NCBI GenBank assembly: GCA_002118135.1
Contig: BDIU01000038.1
Coordinates: 1-64,000, forward strand
DNA length: 64,000 nt
Source: Trebouxia sp. TZW2008
Taxonomy: Eukaryota > Chlorophyta > Trebouxiophyceae > Trebouxiales > Trebouxiaceae
Reading direction: 5' to 3'
Numbering within the stretch: position 1 is the first letter of the stretch; each line of letters begins with the position of its first letter. Below are positions 11,321-22,500 of the stretch, piece after piece. The notes under the pieces were generated by a model that was given only the letters and a program-made list of their open reading frames with translations, did not search any database and was not told the origin of the DNA. The position numbers and the translations under genes were made by a program.

Positions 11321-11702
11321 TCAAAGCTTCTTCATACAGCGCTTGAGCTATCTTGAAGCCATTCGACCTTCTGATGGCAAGCTTTGCATTGTCAAGGGCA
11401 TTTGCATCATCAAACTGTGCTGCTGGCTCTTTCCAAAACGTGGCTAGCATACCTGCTGAGTTTAGCCAGTCCATTTCGTTGACCATGGGGTACAGCAAAA
11501 CCTCATCATTGCTAAGCCATTGTGCACCCAAGACAACATCGACCCTGATGAAAACATTTCGAATTGTCCTCATCAGGTGACCTTTAGGAGAATTGATAAT
11601 CGCCTGTGCGCCATCATGAGCAGCTTTGATGATTGTGTCATAAGTCTCTGAAGACTCCCAGGGTTTCAGTTGACTGAACTCCCCTCTGCTCACAGATTCC
11701 AA
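11280..11702 (-). CDS. Exon of an unknown minus-strand gene
   Basis: A 140-codon open stretch, probably one internal exon ending at the GTGAGC donor near 11281. It encodes an acidic, helix-prone segment with MRTIRNVFIRVDVVLGAQWL and a C-terminal EEALNAWQQDED. No family recognised. It may belong with the neighbouring minus-strand exon candidates at 12.2-12.6 kb and 16.7-18.5 kb, but the joins cannot be proved from the sequence. Confidence 0.4.
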   Translation of the reverse strand: MESVSRGEFSQLKPWESSETYDTIIKAAHDGAQAIINSPKGHLMRTIRNVFIRVDVVLGAQWLSNDEVLLYPMVNEMDWLNSAGMLATFWKEPAAQFDDANALDNAKLAIRRSNGFKIAQALYEEALNAWQQDEDRHSQR

Positions 11703-11874
11703 ATTCTCGCCTGCACAAGCAGATTGCTGTTTGCACTTCTTATGCAGAGATCCTCAGAACAGCAACACAAGCTATGCATGTGCAACCATGTGTGGACTGC
11801 TACAGAGGCAGTTAGCGGGAGGCTTTTGCTCCGCATCCATCTGAATAGGGCAGCAAGGCAGGGCAACACCGCAA

Positions 11875-11975
11875 GGCAAATGTGCAGGGCACCAGTACAG
11901 AGCAACAGTGCAGGGCAACACAGCAGGGCAACGGGGCAGAACAACAGAGCAGGGCAACACAGCCCGAATATGCAA
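11875..11975. repeat. Short CAGGGCAAC-type minisatellite
   Basis: The word GGGCAACACAGCA and variants (AGAGCAACA, GGGCAACGGGGC, AGAACAACA) repeat about seven times with a period near 14-17 bp. ORFs on both strands through it are by-products of the repeat. Confidence 0.75.
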
Positions 11976-12244
11976 GGCAAAGATTTTGGCCTGCCTTCGG
12001 AAGTAGGGACGGGAGCCAGAGGGAAGAGGGGAGGAGGCAGAGGCACTGGCAGGTTGGAGGCAGAGACTTACTGGGGACCCCTAATGGTGTCACTACAGAA
12101 GGTGCCGTGAGGCAGACAGACAGTCTACTTGCTTTATCACTAAGCACTAAAGCAAAGTGCAAGTGGAGGCTCAAGCCACATGATAGGCAACCATCCCGCT
12201 ACCCTTCTTGGGGTACGGGCCAAGGATTGAGGAAGGGGGGTTTT

Positions 12245-12575
12245 GGGGCTTAATGGGGTCAATCATGGTGTCACTACAGAAGGTGCCGTGAGGCAGGGTG
12301 ATGTTGAAGGTCCTGATGCCAGTGGTGGGATCCAAGAGCGCAGGCGTGTACACAGCCACACTGCAATCGCTGCTCCTGTTCACCTGCACAGGCAACACAG
12401 CCCTTACAAGTGCAACTGCAGCAGTCATGAAGTTGTGCATTTGTGAGGGTCCTGATGCCAGTGGTGGAACGCAAGAATGCTGGCGTGCACTCAGCCACAT
12501 TGTAGTCGCTGCTGCCGTTCACCTGCACCGACAGCACAGCGCTTGACAGTGTAATTGCAGCAGTTGTCGGCTTCT
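12245..12575 (-). repeat. 141-bp tandem duplication of a coding-like segment
   Basis: GGTCCTGATGCCAGTGGTGG occurs at about 12309 and 12449. The following ~130 bp are alike in both copies, including GTTCACCTGCAC. On the minus strand both translate to similar peptides: QVNRSSDCSVAVYTPAL then DPTTGIRT, and QVNGSSDYNVAECTPAF then STTGIRT. The lower-coordinate copy continues open through FNITLPHGTF; the other shifts frame. This looks like a duplicated exon of a minus-strand gene. Confidence 0.75.
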
Positions 12576-12844
12576 GGGAGGCCAGATACATGCAACTCCA
12601 TCCTATCTTGGCCTGCAGTAGTCAGAACACCCTCCTTCCAAAATTGCCTTAGTCTGCTGAGTTTCTTGCAATCAAGAAGCGTCATCCTGTAGAATGAGCC
12701 TTAACCAGAGTTACAGCAGTTGTGTCTACATCAATCAAATTGCTGAATGCAGCAGCTATGCCTTGCTAGTCTATGCAGGGCAAACAGGCAAGCAAGGAAT
12801 CCAATCATTAAGGTATTGGGCCTGAGCAAGGATAGATTACTTTA

Positions 12845-13990
12845 CCACTTGTGCTCCAGTCAGCATGTAGACACAATAATAAAGGCGGGTCGTATCAGCA
12901 AGCAAGATGTCGCTCATTGCGTGTGCTCTGTTCAGCATGCAGACCCTGTACTCCAGGCGTGTCATGTCAGCAAGTGAGATGCCACTCACCACTTAGTGAT
13001 GCAATTGTACGATTAGATTGAGCGCCTAATGCTCCCAGCATACATGACACTGAATGTACAAACGATTCAACTCACTGCATGTGCTCCAGTCAGCATGCAG
13101 ACTCAATGTCAAGGCGTGTCAGATCAAGCATTGAAGGCTGACACTCTCTGGATGCGAAATTGTTTGCCTGAGTCATATATTACTCACCGCTTGGGCTACA
13201 TTCAGCATGCAAACCAGGTACTCAAGGCGCATCATGTCAGCAATATGGGGCTGCAGCAACCAGCCCTCCCCTCATGACTCCCTCAGCAATGTCATGGGCA
13301 ACTTCGATGACACCGGAGTTCACTCAACGCTTGTGTCCCAGTCAGCATGTAGATGCAGTGCTCAAGGGCATGTCATGTCAGCGATGCACGTGGTCATTTT
13401 TCACACGACATATGCCCGGATGAGTGTTTGACTTCACAAAATCAGAGCTCACTCACTGCTTGGGCTCCAGTCAGCATGTAAACCCGGTACTCAAGGCTTG
13501 TCATGTCAGCAATGCGCGGCTGCAGCAACCAGCCCTCCCCTCATGACTCCCTCAGCAATGTCATGGGCAACTTCGATGACACCAGAGGTCACTCAACGCT
13601 TGTGTCCCAGTCAGCATGTAGATGCAGTGCTCAAGGGCATGTCATGTCAGCGATGCACGTGGTCATTTTTCACACGACAGATGCCCGGATGGGTGTTTGA
13701 CTTCACAAAAACAGAGCTCACTCACTGCTTGGGCTCCAGTCAGCATGTTAAACCGGTACTCAAGGCTTGTCATGTCAGCAATGCGCGGCTGCAGCAACCA
13801 GCCCTCCCCAAGTGTTCATGTGAGCAATGTCATGGTCAATTTGTTGACACAAAAGGTCACTCACCGCTTGTGCTCCAGTCAGCATGTAAACCCTATACTC
13901 AAGGCGCGTCATGTCAGCAATGCGGGGCTGCAGCAACCAGCCCTCCCCACATGACTCCCTCAGCAATCTGTCTGCAGTCTCATCTAGTAA
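12845..13990 (-). repeat. Array of about nine exon/intron units, with a 269-bp higher-order period
   Basis: The word CAGCATG within (C)CAGTCAGCATGTA recurs at 12861, 12933, 13091, 13203, 13343, 13472, 13612, 13741 and 13880. In the right half spacing alternates 140 and 129, so a 269-bp block (about 13240-13508 and 13509-13777) is duplicated almost perfectly. On the minus strand every second unit encodes a variant of GWLLQPRIADMTRLEYRVYM, followed by LTGAQAVS and a GTGAGTG donor. The most intact unit is the one nearest the long ORF (about 13865-13960). Others carry substitutions, stops or only the donor-side half. Confidence 0.88.
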
Positions 13991-15817
13991 GCTTGCTGAC
14001 TCTGCTGACAGCACATGCTCAACAGTCACTCCCTCTTGCCCAGCTGCTCTGTTGCTGTTTTGACTGCTGTCTTGCCTGCCATCTTGACTGCCGTCGTGAC
14101 TGCTGTCTTGACTGCTGTCCCGGCTGGCCTTTTCATTTTGGTGTTGACTGCTGTATTGCCTACTCTGTGAGATGTCATTGTCATGACTCCCTGGGTTGCT
14201 CTCTGGACTGTTGACTGTACTGTGTTGGCTGTTGTCTTCGCTGCTATGTTGTTGGCTGCTCTCTGGACTGTGCTTTGTACTGCTTGTTGGGCTATGTTGA
14301 CTGTTGTCTTGATTGCCGTGCTCTGGACTGCCGCCTTGACTGCTCACATGGCTGCTGCCTTGAATGCCCTGTGGGACAACTTGAGCAGAAACAGCACCAT
14401 CCTGTGTCAGGAGTGCATCTGCTGGCACCAGGCTCTCAGTAATAACAGCGTCACCTGATTGAACATCAGGCAGCACTTCTTTGACCAAACCTACAAGGCT
14501 GTTAGCATTGGCATACACCCTGCCATCGCTGACGTGCCTGTTGACTGCCTCATCACCACCACTGCTTGCCGGAATGTGACTGTTGACTGCTTCGTTGAGA
14601 CCCTCATGGTCAGTGCCTGAAGTGCTGTGATAGTGACCAGACGCGCTGCGTGCATCAGAATGAAGAACGTCGGCATTAGCAAAGCAGCATTGCTGTGTGA
14701 TATTGTCAGCTGTTGGGCGGGCTGCAGATGTTCCCAACAGCGTTGCAAGAGGTTGTAATTGGGCCAGGAACTCTAAAACAAGGGGCCTTACAAGGCTCTG
14801 CCCTTTATGAAACAGCTTGGTAGCTGCACTGATGTGTTCATCCTGAGCTACCAAGGCAGGGTTGCTGCATACTTCTTCTGCAGGGGTATCTTTCCTGTTG
14901 CTCGAGGCAGGATTCTGGCATGCTTCTTGATCAGGACTGTCAGGGGTGGACTGACCCTGCTCACTTTCATACTGACTTGACAGCTGCTCCTGATCAACAG
15001 TTGCAGTGCTGTGGCAGACGTCTGTTGGGTTGACTTCAACTGTTGAAGAATCTGTTGAGCTGACTTCAGCTGTTGGAACATCTATTGACACAAACTCAGC
15101 TGTTGAAGGACCTGTCGAAAAAACTTTGGCTGTTGCAGCATCTGTTGACAGAAATTCAGCTGCTGAAGGATCTGGTGCCGTGTGTACATGCTTGACCCTG
15201 ATTTCTGGTATTGTGATGCCAAAGACATGGTATGCGCCTTCAGAGAATTCTCTCTTGATCATGTACTGACCCATCCAAGGGCCCCCGCCCCCCTCGACTA
15301 CCCCCCTGACCCTGCTGTTGGGGTCCACAGAAGACTCTAGGTCTTGCAGTGCCCCCAACAGACTGTTGATGACTGATGTGCGCTCAGTTTGAGTAATGGC
15401 AGCATCTGAGTAGCAGAGCTCTTGCAGGCGCTGCGCTGGGATAGGCATCTGAATCTGCAGATTCAAAGTGACTTTTTGAAGCTGGCAAGAAAAAGGACAT
15501 ATGCCACCCTTGCAAGGCATGGCATTGACCAAGCATTTGATTGCAGCTCATTGCAGCAGAGCACACTCGTTGTGCTCATAAGAACAGCACACACCATTTT
15601 GCGTGAAGCTGTTTGCCGCGCACAACACATTTCAGCTACCCTCAGATGCTTGGTCAAGTCAACAGACTTCAGTTGCAGAAACAGAAGAAGTCTTGGTACC
15701 TGTGAGGTGGGGATGGGCGGGGTTCTGTGCCTGACATCTGCATCATAGTGGGCTTGATACATCTCCTGCAGCTTCACCTGCATCAGTTCCATACAGCTCA
15801 CCAGCTGCAGCTGCTGC
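13865..15817 (-). CDS. Ser/His/Gln-rich unknown protein, possible ATP-grasp-like C-terminal exon (partial)
   Basis: The main exon runs from about 15454 to a GTGAGTG donor at 13864. An upstream exon (about 15817-15700) ends in RTPPIPTSQ at a GTACC donor. The main exon starts with a compact region (ITQTERTSVINSLLGALQDL). It then has Thr/Ser/Ala-rich repeats (STDxxTAEV) and a long low-complexity segment rich in Ser, His, Gln and Asp, likely disordered. It ends with GWLLQPRIADMTRLEYRVYM. That end recalls substrate-proximal strands of ATP-grasp proteins, but this is a guess from one motif. The 3' continuation is unclear because that exon is repeated nine times downstream. The CAG tract directly upstream may or may not be translated. 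Confidence 0.45.
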
Positions 15818-15879
15818 TAGCGATGCAAGCAGCAGCACAAGCACATGCAGGGTACTTTCAGCCAACAGCAGCACTACCA

Positions 15880-16164
15880 GCAGTGATAGCAGCAGCAGCA
15901 GCAGAGCAGCAACAGCAGCAGCACGGTGTAGGCAGCAGCACAAACAGCAGCAACAGCAGCATGAGCAGGAGCAGGAGCACAAGCAACAGCAGTGGTGGCA
16001 GCAACAGCAGTGGTGGCAGCAACAGCAGCAGCAGCAGCATCAACAGCAGCAGCAGCATCGACAGCAGCCGCAGCATCAACAGTAGCCGCAGCAAATACAC
16101 AGCAACAGCAGCAGTAGAGCTATCAGCAGCACCAGAGCAGCAGCAGCAGCAACAACAGCAGCAT

Positions 16165-16195
<31 letters not shown>

Positions 16196-16222
16196 ACTAG
16201 TAGCAGCAACAATAGCAGCAGT

Positions 16223-16257
<35 letters not shown>

Positions 16258-16350
16258 TCAAAGCAGCAGCAGCAGCACTGGAGGCAGTACTATCAGCCGC
16301 ACAAGCAGCAGTACCATCAGCAGCAGCAGCAGCAGCAGCAGCAGCATTGA
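15880..16350. repeat. CAG/AGC trinucleotide repeat tract
   Basis: About 470 bp of nearly uninterrupted CAG/AGC triplets with AAC, ATC and GTG variants. Perfect runs of 8-11 units occur near 16138-16195 and 16320-16347. All plus-strand frames give Gln, Ser or Ala runs, and the minus strand gives Leu, Ala or Cys runs, so open frames here are not evidence of a gene. It sits upstream of the minus-strand Ser/His-rich exon and could be a coding homopolymer, an intron or a 5' UTR. Confidence 0.92.
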
Positions 16351-16747
16351 CATATGACAATTGCAGCTGAAAGCTGTACATATGTGCACATGTTGACAGA
16401 TATCACTAAATGAGCTGCTTTGCATCTGCGACAGGTAAGCAGCATCGCGGCATGTCTCAGGAACGTGAAGATGTATCATGGTGCAGTGATTTGACCTTAT
16501 GTTTCTTCCACTCCAAAATAGTATGCCAGGCATTTGCTTGCAGATGCATTTATGCAAACACAGTGATCACCTTGTCAGGCAAAATTGTATGCTCGCATGA
16601 CAAGCACATGCAGTTATGCAGACATAGGAACCACCTTGCTGGGCGAGATTGGGAATGGTGTTGCCCCATTAAAGTTTGTCACTCCACATGACATGCCAGA
16701 CTCTTGAGCAGAACTGCTCACTCAATATGCACAGGCAGGTATACAGA

Positions 16748-17065
16748 CACAGTAGTCACCTTGTCAGGCAAGATTGCATATTCTGCCAAGCTGGGAATGG
16801 TCTTTGCCCCAGTGACTTTCACAAACTCCCCCAGCATCTTTACAAGGGCGTCACGGCTCCAAGCTGTTGTGTCATCCCACACATGGTTTCTGGCAATACG
16901 CTTCCACGTCTTTCCAACAGGCCTTATCATAGTCACAATCCTTGGCAAAATGATGATAGTATCATTCAAGGGTAAGAGTTCTGGCTCATCTGGGTAGTTA
17001 CTGTTGGTGTAGTTCAGGGTTGCTGGCAGGGATCTGCCATTTGCGGCAGAAGCTTCCACTGACGT
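16748..17065 (-). CDS. Exon of an unknown minus-strand gene
   Basis: An open stretch ending at an AAG|GTGACT donor (near 16761) after AEYAILPDK. It encodes NYTNSNYPDEPELLPL, a hydrophobic strand DTIIILPRIVTMIRPV, then a Trp/Arg-rich part (KTWKRIARNHVWDDTTAW). NYT-type glycosylation sequons would fit a secreted product, matching the signal-peptide start at 18548 on the same strand. The family is not recognised and the join is not proved. Confidence 0.4.
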
Positions 17066-17087
17066 CCAGAAGCAAGTGACGGTGGTC

Positions 17088-17385
17088 AGCTTCAGGTTGG
17101 ATGGGTGCAAGCGTGCAGGATGCCAGTCTGTCTTGAGGTGTGTGCTGTCTGAGTCATCCAGCCTGCACAGAAGCAGGCAGTGGTGATAAGCTTCAGGTTG
17201 GATGGTTTAAGGCGGGCAGAGTGCGGGTCTGTCTTGAGGTGTGTGCTGTCTGAGTCATCTAGCCTGCACAGAAGCATTTGATGGTGATCAGCTTCAGGTT
17301 TGCACGGGTGAAGGCGGGCAGAGTGCCAGTCTGTCCTGAGGTGTGTGATGTCTGAGTCAGCCAGCTTGCGTCGGGCACATGTTTT
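17088..17385 (-). repeat. Three tandem 101-bp units
   Basis: CTTCAGGTT starts at 17090, 17191 and 17292. Each unit also contains TCTTGAGGTGTGTG (or TCCTGAGG) and CTGTCTGAGTCA. On the minus strand each unit has an acceptor-like CTTCTGTGCAG and the coding-like peptide NLKLITIKCF. This again looks like an exon-boundary segment copied in tandem. Confidence 0.85.
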
Positions 17386-17747
17386 AAAGCCTGTTGGCAA
17401 CAAGGCATGATCCTGTTGACATGTTCATTGTGTTGCAGTCCAAGAGCTGCACAGATGCTGCCCAACAAAGCTTGTGTTGCATGCAAACAGCTGCACAGAT
17501 GCTGCCCAACAAAGCTTGTGCTGCATGTCAAACGTTGCTGTGCATCACTCATTGGTCTGGCAGCTTTACGCCATCAGTTACGCCATCAGTGCAACCATCA
17601 GTAACGCCAAAGAGGAACCTGATGCGTACATAAGGTGCAGTCTTGCTTAGACATGGCAGCAGACATTGCAAACATGAGCAAATCTGAAGCATGCAGAATG
17701 CAAAGCCAATCATTAAGCCACAGCAGACACGATGCTGTCTGTTTCCT

Positions 17748-18548
17748 TACAGGGTCATCTGAAACAGGGACACCAGCAGAGAGGGCAGCTCAATGTAGGA
17801 GGCATTTGAGCGCCAGGCTGCCTCAATGTGCTCCTGAAACGTTTCTGCTGCAGTAGCTCCCAAACCAGCTGGCATCTGCGGCATGCACAGCAGTTTGTCG
17901 TAGACCGTGATTATCGAATGACAGGGGCCATAAAGCTGCATCAGCAGCAAGTTCTGCTGGTCATTCTTGCCTGTTAGCGTATGCATGGCATGCAAGTTTA
18001 TTTATTGCATGAGCTATCAAAACATGAGCCCCCACTATAATGATTTTGATTGACCAGAAATCCAGATCTGGTTGATCATGTCGAGAGACATTTTCAGAAG
18101 GTAACAAGGTATGGACATCGGAATGCCAGCAAGCAACAGAGCTTGTGAACACAGAAGGCATTGTAGGAGCTGCACACAGGGGTAGTAGTCTTGCCTGCAA
18201 AGGGTCGCCTTCAGGCCAAAGAGTGCTCCTGGTCATGGTGTCATTCTGTTTGTACAGCCAATGCAGCAGAGTTGAATTGGTAAAGTGGTCAATCTCCACG
18301 TTCTCCCAGCAAATGCCGCCGTTGGGGTCGAGCACTACGAGGATTTCTGGTCCCTTCGCCTCGCGCTGCACCAGGCCTTCGATGTTCTTCAGAACAGCAG
18401 ACTCAGAGTGTGCCAAGGTGACTTCAGGGGCTGAGTGCATGACTTGCACAGGCGTCGGCGGGGAACCATCTCGCTCTGCAACGACGTCAGCGCACGCGTA
18501 CATCAACAACGTCCATGCCAGCCACGGCAGCAACCGCATGTAGTCCAT
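17748..18548 (-). CDS. Putative secreted or ER-lumenal protein, 5' exons (partial, unknown family)
   Basis: ATG at 18548 begins MDYMRLLPWLAWTLLMYACA, a good signal peptide with likely cleavage after the ADVVA region. The following ~90 residues (VLDPNGGICWENVEIDHF, sequons NST and NDT) look lumenal. A second exon, about 17973-17748, reads MQLYGPCHSIITVYDKLLC and ends at a CCCT|GTAAGG donor. The donor of exon 1 is unclear. CAG|GCAAGA at 18195 is a good GC-type donor, but the phase does not fit the second exon simply. The family is not recognised. The gene is divergent from uL15, with 420 bp between the start codons. Confidence 0.5.
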
Positions 18549-18967
18549 AGCCTCGGCTGGCAGACGCCGTCTACTTCCAAGCGCGTCCTAGATTTTGACC
18601 GGCGGCAATTGATCATGCAGCGCGTCAAGTGCCTGCTTTCTGCTTGCGGTCGCGTTGCAATATCCATAGTAGATAAGAAGTTACGTACACACCGTGCCTG
18701 ACACAGGTGGCAGTACGAGAAAGGCCAGGAAGTAGCGCTACTTCGGTACGTCCAAGCCATATTGACTGCGAGCCCAGCGGCGGATGCTGAAGAAGAGTGG
18801 ACACGAAAAGGCAGAACTCGAACCCTTGCGCGGTACTAATAGGGTTTTGTCAAGCTATCCTGCGTCGCGAGGTTCCGTGCACAAGCTGCCTAAACTGACG
18901 CAGAGTGGCATCGAGGCAACCTCACGATGCATGCGCCGTGCGCGCATCTTTCAAGCAACTCGCTGGT

Positions 18968-20688
18968 ATGTTTTGTTGCGCACCGAGGCTGCTTGCTATC
19001 GACTTTCGCTGCACACAACACACAACTTTCTGTACGCAGGTCCGCGGGTCCTGTTCATCGCGATTTGCGAGAGGCACCCCGTTGAAGCCTTCAGCCCGGC
19101 TCTTTGCTAAGCGCAAAGCTTTTGAGGTCACAGCAGCAGCTGCAGGGACACTGACCAAGTCGCCGAAAAAGGAATCCTCAGAAAGGTTTAGACTCAACAA
19201 CTTGTCTCCCCAGAAGGGAGCCCGCAGACTTGAAAAGCGCAAGGGTAGAGGGTATGGCTCTGGGCAGGTCAGCGCTCCAGCCATATTTTGACACTCTGAC
19301 ATACAGAAGGTCACAGCACGTCAACTGCTTCGCGCTTTGTAGGGGGGCACCTGTGGTTTTGGTATGAGAGGTCAAAAGGCCAGATCAGGATCTGGTGTCA
19401 GAGACGGATTTGAAGGAGGACAGACTGCGTTGTACAGGCGTTTGCCAAAGCTAAAGGGTATTGCAGGAGGTAAGCCTCTCGACAGTTTTGCAGAAAGAAA
19501 ACACAACAAAAGTCATTGCTGCTAGGTCATTTTGCAGCTCTTACCCTTGCTTTGGCACATACGCTTGTCATCAAGTCTCATCTGCCTTGGCCCTGGGCCT
19601 TTCCTCTGGAACACTGTATGAGTGTGAGCAGCCCAAGAGTGTCATTGCATTCCTCACACTGTCAAGGAGGCCAGCTTATTTTGTCAAGCAGGCACAAAGG
19701 CTGCTTAAGCTTGTACAGAGCGCTCAACACACTGACCACATTCTGTCATGCAGGCATGAGTGCTGGTCTGCCTAAATACAACATCATCAACCTGAATGAT
19801 CTTGCCAAAAAGTTTGCTGAGGGCGAGGAGGTGTCAATTGAAACTCTGCAGCACAAGCGCATGCTGAACCTTTCTGGCAAAGAGGCCAAGCTTCCTTTGA
19901 AGGTACGCATACACAGTGGTTCCTTGTCCTCATGTTGCACTGTTTCTTCTGCAAAGTGTCCTTTCATTCAAGTATCCCTGCCAAGCAAACTGCTCTTGCA
20001 TTGAATAGTCTTCACTCACGAGTATCTTTGCAGTTGGTCTGTAGTGATTAGTTCCCAATTGCATTGTCCTTCTAGCAAGTATATCACTGCACCCTGTGTC
20101 CTTATTGAGAAAGAGGACTGTGCCTGCTTTGTCCACCTGTTTTGACTGTGCAAGTGACGCTTCGCTGAAGCCTCAGCTGGCTGACACAAAAGCTTGCGGC
20201 AATGCTTTGCGCATTCCTTGAGTCAGCTGCATCAAAGCGCACAGCATCTGAGCAGCGTTGGCTGTGCAAAGCGCATCCTTGTGCATGCTCAGCATTACAG
20301 GAGGCAATTTTCTGCAAACTTTTCCTGAGTCACTGACATGTTGATGTTGCAGTTGCACAGCTTCCAGGCATCGCTCACTACCCAGTGTCTCATCTCTGTG
20401 TATGCACAGCATCACGTTGACCATTCAATGTGATTATAGGTTTTGGGTGATGGCAACATCAAGCTGAAGCTGAAGATCAAGGCAGCCAAGTTCAGCTCAT
20501 CTGCAAAGGAGAAGATTGAAGCAGCAGGGGGTGAAATCATTGAAGTGCCACAGAAACCAAAATGGACACGAGCCTTGCACAGACAAAAGGTCAGAGCTGC
20601 AGCTGCAGCAGCACCGCAACAGCCAGCGGAGAAGAAGAAACCATTCCGACCAACAGCAAAAAAACCCGCAAAGAGCCCAAAGAAATAA
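18968..20688 (+). CDS. RPL15: Plastid 50S ribosomal protein uL15 (nuclear-encoded)
   Basis: A large-subunit protein of the chloroplast ribosome. Exons: 18968-19267, 19343-19469, 19754-19902, 20440-20688, all GT-AG and in frame; 274 residues. The first ~70 residues are Arg/Ser/Thr/Ala-rich with few acids, as expected for a transit peptide. The uL15 core follows: [61 protein letters not shown], then [10 protein letters not shown] and the C-terminal [15 protein letters not shown]. The Lys/Ala/Pro-rich tail is longer than in bacteria. The start is the first ATG in the open frame; frame stays open 63 nt upstream, so a further 5' exon is possible. A TGTAA lies 206 nt after the stop. Confidence 0.93.
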
Positions 20689-21360
20689 TTGCAGCTTGAG
20701 GGAGGGTTAGATACAGAGTCAAGAGCTTGAAAGTGCTTTGAGACCACTTTTGCTCAGACATATATGCAGCAGGCATAGGCATGCTAGCAAGCTTTGTTCC
20801 CATCATGCAAGCCAGCCTGGATTGGGCACGTTTTGAATTGGAGCTGCGACTCTGTGGCGCATATGCCTCGCATTGCTGTGTTTGGGAAGGGACTGTAAAA
20901 GTACCCTTTTGCGCAGAGATTGTGTCCAGTCTTGGTCAAGTGGTGTGACTGTTATGCTGCACTTGACAATCAGGTGTCACTTTTTGATGACGTCTCCGAG
21001 ACAGATCTTTCATTGCTGACATGTAATTTGCGCTGGTTGACTTCATGCTTGCACCCTTCAACTCTACGCATGTTGCCAGCCATACTGCCTTGATTAGCTC
21101 TTTTTGCCTGGTACAAAACATTTGCTCCTGAGAGTTCAAGCATTGATGGCATCTGGAAACAGATTGTGCTCAACACATGCAATCTACATTTTCACACTGA
21201 CATGACATGCAGCTGTTTCATGCAAAACAATATGGAGACCTGCAAGTGAGTGTACTGCTTGTATGCTGTTGATCAATTCCACGACCGCCTTGCCCATACA
21301 ATCACATGCACTGAGGATGAAAGCAGACGACAAAACGCAGCAGACCTCATAGTCTAGGGC
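20689..21360. other. uL15 3' flank, nothing else recognised
   Basis: Contains the likely uL15 3' UTR with TGTAA at 20894. Small open frames on the minus strand have no splice context or recognisable product. Confidence 0.5.
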
Positions 21361-21365
21361 AAGCA

Positions 21366-21570
21366 TTTACTTGACCAGTACAGATGGAGGACCTGTTGCA
21401 CGAGATCGCACGAATCGAAAGAATGGGCGAGGAGTTCTCCGATACGTACCAGCAGGTCTGCTCCATTTCAGCAACCAAGCTGTCTGCATCGAACGAGGCG
21501 TAGTGCCGAACGCCGTCCTGTGCAGATACTTGTCTGTACCTCTCAGCAGAAAGGCCTGCAAGACGCTTTG
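21366..21570 (-). CDS. Exon candidate, unknown product
   Basis: A minus-strand open stretch bounded by a CTTGCAG acceptor (near 21564) and a GTAAAT donor (near 21370). It encodes GLSAERYRQVSAQDGVRHY, SLVAEMEQTCWYVSEN and SPILSIRAISCN. The composition looks coding and is predicted helical. No partners on either side could be joined with confidence, and the family is unknown. Confidence 0.35.
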
Positions 21571-21903
21571 AGAACCATGCAAGCATCAGCGAAGACTTCA
21601 ACTGACAATATCTGGCTGCAACGGCATCAGGGTCTGGTTCTAGCAGTCAGAGTCTCGGCAGTCCAGCCAATGCTGCAAAATGGTGTGTGCGCAAGCTCAG
21701 CAGCACTTGTGACAGTGACGCAGGGAGAGCCTGCTTTTTACAAAACCAACTTCAGGGTCACAATTGTCTGCAGACCTGGCGCAATGCAGAGCCAGGCTGC
21801 AAAAACTCCAACACAAACAGAAGGATCTTACAGAGGCATTGAGTGAGCATGGAGACTTGGGACAATCATTGATTGATGCTGCTAGGCGGGGCTGAGCATA
21901 TCA

Positions 21904-22386
21904 TTGCTGTCACTGCTCAATACTGACGACCAGGCTAGGAGGAAGTTCCCTTCACTAACACAGGAACTTACTGTGCGTCAGCAGCAGAGGGAGAACGACC
22001 GTGCAGCTGAGTTGGCAGCCTTGCCGAAAGGCGTTGTGATTTACAGAGGCTTGCAATGCAGAGTGGACTCAGCGCTGCTTGGCTTGCAAGCAATTCACTG
22101 CTACAGCAGAGAAGTGCAAACTTTTGACAGGTCTGCACGTTCTGTAGATGTTGGCTACAGTATGGCCACAACAGGCAACGCAACAGCTTCTGCCAAATTT
22201 GTCAAAGAGGAACTGCTGCGACCTCAGGAACGACAGGCCCTAAACTTGTTGATGCCAGCCATCAGCAGAGGCCAAACAGTCATAATGGTACATGCAGCCA
22301 AGGTGACCATTGTTGATATTAGTGGTGGGTGCTGCCAAGCGCCAGCCTTGACGAGGTTCAGGTGGCAAACACGACTCATACCCTGA
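21904..22386 (+). CDS. Unknown ORF, 160 codons
   Basis: An open frame with balanced, protein-like composition (TVRQQQRENDRAAELAALPK, VVIYRG, FVKEELLRPQERQALNLL). A second open stretch at 21520-21846 on the same strand (NIWLQRHQGLVLAV) might be an upstream exon. No family is recognised. It ends about 115 bp before the inverted-repeat element at 22501, so it could be part of, or damaged by, a mobile element. Confidence 0.35.
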   Translation: MLSLLNTDDQARRKFPSLTQELTVRQQQRENDRAAELAALPKGVVIYRGLQCRVDSALLGLQAIHCYSREVQTFDRSARSVDVGYSMATTGNATASAKFVKEELLRPQERQALNLLMPAISRGQTVIMVHAAKVTIVDISGGCCQAPALTRFRWQTRLIP

Positions 22387-22500
22387 GTTGGGTCAAGGCG
22401 GAGGTCATTAAATGCATGGCCAAGACACAGCAGCAGGAGCAGTGCTCATAGGATGCCTTGCAAAGTCATGCATTGATGAAGCCTTGCCAGCAGTGAAAAT

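Noticed and set aside
12845..13990. CRISPR-like regular repeats
   Set aside because: Units are 129-140 bp, diverge from each other and encode an exon with splice donors. The host is eukaryotic.
15727..16357. Poly-Gln/Ser ORFs on the plus strand
   Set aside because: They are by-products of the CAG triplet tract; every frame is open for the same reason.
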